The translations under genes were made by a program, and so were the position numbers. This document shows, in pieces, positions 62,623 to 64,000 of a stretch of 64,000 nt of DNA. Source of the DNA: Thermoleophilum album. Its GTDB lineage: Bacteria; Actinomycetota; Thermoleophilia; Solirubrobacterales; Thermoleophilaceae. The stretch is from the NCBI RefSeq assembly GCF_900108055.1, contig NZ_FNWJ01000002.1:840795-904794 (forward strand). The letters are read 5' to 3'. Under the pieces are notes generated by a model. It made no database searches, was not told the DNA's origin, and saw only the letters and a list, made by a program, of their open reading frames with translations. How positions within the stretch are numbered: position 1 is the stretch's first letter; the number at the start of each line of letters is the position of its first letter.

Positions 62623-63926
62623 CTAATCCGGGATTTCCAGGATTCGGCCGCTCGCTCCGTTTGCGGCCGTTTCCGGACGTTCTGTTGACCCGGCGTTGAC
62701 CCGGAGCGGCTCAAGCGGGTCACCGAGGTCGCCGTCGAGCAGGTGCACGTACGTGTCGAGCGTGAAGCTCGGAGAATGGTGGCCGAGCCACCGCTGCACC
62801 TGCACGACGTTCCGGCCCTGGGCGAACAGGCGGGACGCTACCGTGTGGCGGAAGGTGTGGAAGCCGGCCCACTCGACCCCGGCCTCCGCGCACGCCGGCG
62901 AGAGGACCCGCTCGTAGAGGTTGTCGGGGTCGAGGATGGTGCCGGCCTTCGAGGGGAACACGAGCGCGTCGGGGCGGTCCGCAGGGCACGTAGCCGGTCC
63001 GCGAGGTCGAGCGGGATCGGCAGGTCGCGGCGCGCGTGGCGGGACTTCAGCGGGCCGATCACGAGGCCCTCCCCTCGCCGTCTCCGCACCCGCTGGCGGA
63101 CCTTCACGTAGGGGCGGTCCCCGTCGAGGTCGAGGTGCCGGCCCTCGAACGCGAGCAGCTCGGAGCGGCGCACGCCGGTCGCGGCGAGCAACTCGAACAG
63201 GAGCCGGTAGTCGGGGTGCACGAGCGAGACGACGAGCTCCATCGTCTCCACCGTCTCCCCGCCGATCTCGACGCGCGGGAAGGGCCGCGCCCGCTCCTCG
63301 TCATCTTGGACGCGGGGGCGGTGTGGCAACGTCGCTCCGCTCGCGGGGTTGTGGTCGATCAACCCCTCACGTCGCGCCGTCGCGAGGCAGGCGAACAGCG
63401 GCTTGCAGGCGTTGTGGACCGACGAGTCCGACAGCGTGCCCCCGCGGCGGCTGGGCTGCTTCACCAACCAGCCGATGTAGTCGGCGATGTCCCGCGGCGT
63501 GATGTCGGACAGCCGCACGTCCTCGCCGAAGTACCGGAGCGCGAACCTCTCGAGCAGGCGGCGCCACTCGTCGCGCGTCTCCTCGCGGAAGCCGCGTCGG
63601 CCGGTGCCTTGATACCGCTCGACCCACTCGCGGGCGTACTCGTGCAACGTCGGCTCGGCGCGCTCACGCTCGACGCGCTCGCGCTCACACTCAGGACATT
63701 CGTCCCTCGGCGCGTCACGGTGTAGGCCGGCTGCGTGCCCTTTCGCGAGCTTCGCCCGACGCTCCGCCGCCGCCTTGCCCTCCCGTGCCTCGGCGAAGGT
63801 GGCGAAGGTCTGCATCGTCGGGCGGGGGACCACGTACGGGCAGTCGCAGCGCCCCTTTCGGTCGCACTCCTTCCGATGCCGGCGGAAGATGCCGGGCGTG
63901 CCGGTCCGCTCGAGCTTCCCCGCCAC
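62623..63926 (-). pseudogene. int: Tyrosine-recombinase integrase, frameshifted
   Basis: GTG at 63926 starts a zinc-ribbon-like N-terminus (CDRKGRCDCPY), then a SAM-like core-binding domain and the first catalytic arginine (ATGVRRSELL) and lysine (PLKSRHARRD). Near 62970 the frame breaks in GCCCCGAC: one more C would continue as RTAPDALVFPSKAGT. The other frame carries HTFRHTVAS, LGHHSPS and the nucleophile tyrosine in LDTYVHL, and ends at 62623. All catalytic residues exist, so the loss is one base. It lies 40 bases from the tRNA-Gly remnant and belongs to the element, whose remainder lies to the right. Confidence 0.88.
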
Positions 63927-64000
63927 GTCACGCCCCCTCGGCTAGCTCGGGGGTGGCGAGCGTCCCTGCTCGCCTCACGCCCCCTCCCTGAGAGCTTCCG
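63927..64000. other. Sequence upstream of the integrase
   Basis: These 74 bases precede the integrase on the minus strand. A TGA ends four bases before the GTG start of the integrase, so a small upstream gene such as an excisionase could end here, but too little is visible to call it. Confidence 0.25.

Overview
The window is high-GC DNA with GTG and TTG starts, very short intergenic gaps, and many 1-8 base stop/start overlaps. LexA, an HxlR regulator, PucR-type and OmpR-type regulators, a glnA of the short type, MMPL and DMT carriers, and many secreted propeller and hydrolase proteins with Arg-rich C-terminal modules all point to a deep-branching actinobacterium. A Thermoleophilia/Solirubrobacterales-like lineage, possibly Thermoleophilum, is my inference from general resemblance and was not tested by any search.

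Layout. 1-9 kb: end of an acyl-CoA synthetase coupled to an alpha/beta hydrolase, a DUF255 thioredoxin-fold protein, an MMPL transporter, glnA, and an HxlR regulator with a CMD/AhpD-like protein. 9-16 kb: housekeeping genes on the minus strand: a cytochrome c, RNase P RNA, lexA, tRNA-Leu(GAG) with a strong terminator (plus strand), a degenerate metallophosphoesterase, secG, and a cytochrome c maturation set (ccmE, ccmF, a CcmI-like gene). 16-29 kb: a zinc metalloprotease, a GGDEF/EAL protein, a PD40 propeller, an LPFTG cell-wall protein, a PKD-domain protein broken by an in-frame stop, a kelch propeller, a secreted lipase-like hydrolase and a GST. 29-33 kb: response regulator, histidine kinase and YVTN lipoprotein in one coupled operon, the last gene frameshifted. 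33-38 kb: envelope glycan genes: a GT28-type glycosyltransferase fused to a NodB-like remnant, a DMT carrier, a polysaccharide deacetylase and a GT39 transferase. 38-48.8 kb: an FAD oxidase, then secreted hydrolases (X-Pro peptidase, esterase, subtilase with FG-GAP propeller), two of them out of frame at a dinucleotide run. 48.8-52.8 kb: an EEP hydrolase, a thiolase-like protein, a sugar-transferase remnant, a small Pro/Ala-rich ORF and a BtrH-type protein. 52.8-59.2 kb: a PucR regulator followed by acetone carboxylase, with beta separate and alpha fused to gamma. 59-62.5 kb: an SRPBCC protein, an SGNH lipase and a shortened alpha/beta hydrolase. 62.5-64 kb: the edge of an integrated element, with a tRNA-Gly 3' half and a frameshifted tyrosine integrase.

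Three themes recur. First, three unrelated secreted proteins end in the same roughly 125-residue domain with a WCVRG core, which I suspect has a BamE/SmpA-like fold. Second, five genes for secreted or mobile functions are broken by one frameshift or stop; two of them are off by exactly one unit of a (GC)6 or (CT)5 run, so either phase variation or assembly error must be considered. Third, short tandem duplications of 12-27 bases sit at gene borders in at least six places. The most distinctive metabolic feature is the PucR-acetone carboxylase locus with its alpha-gamma fusion.
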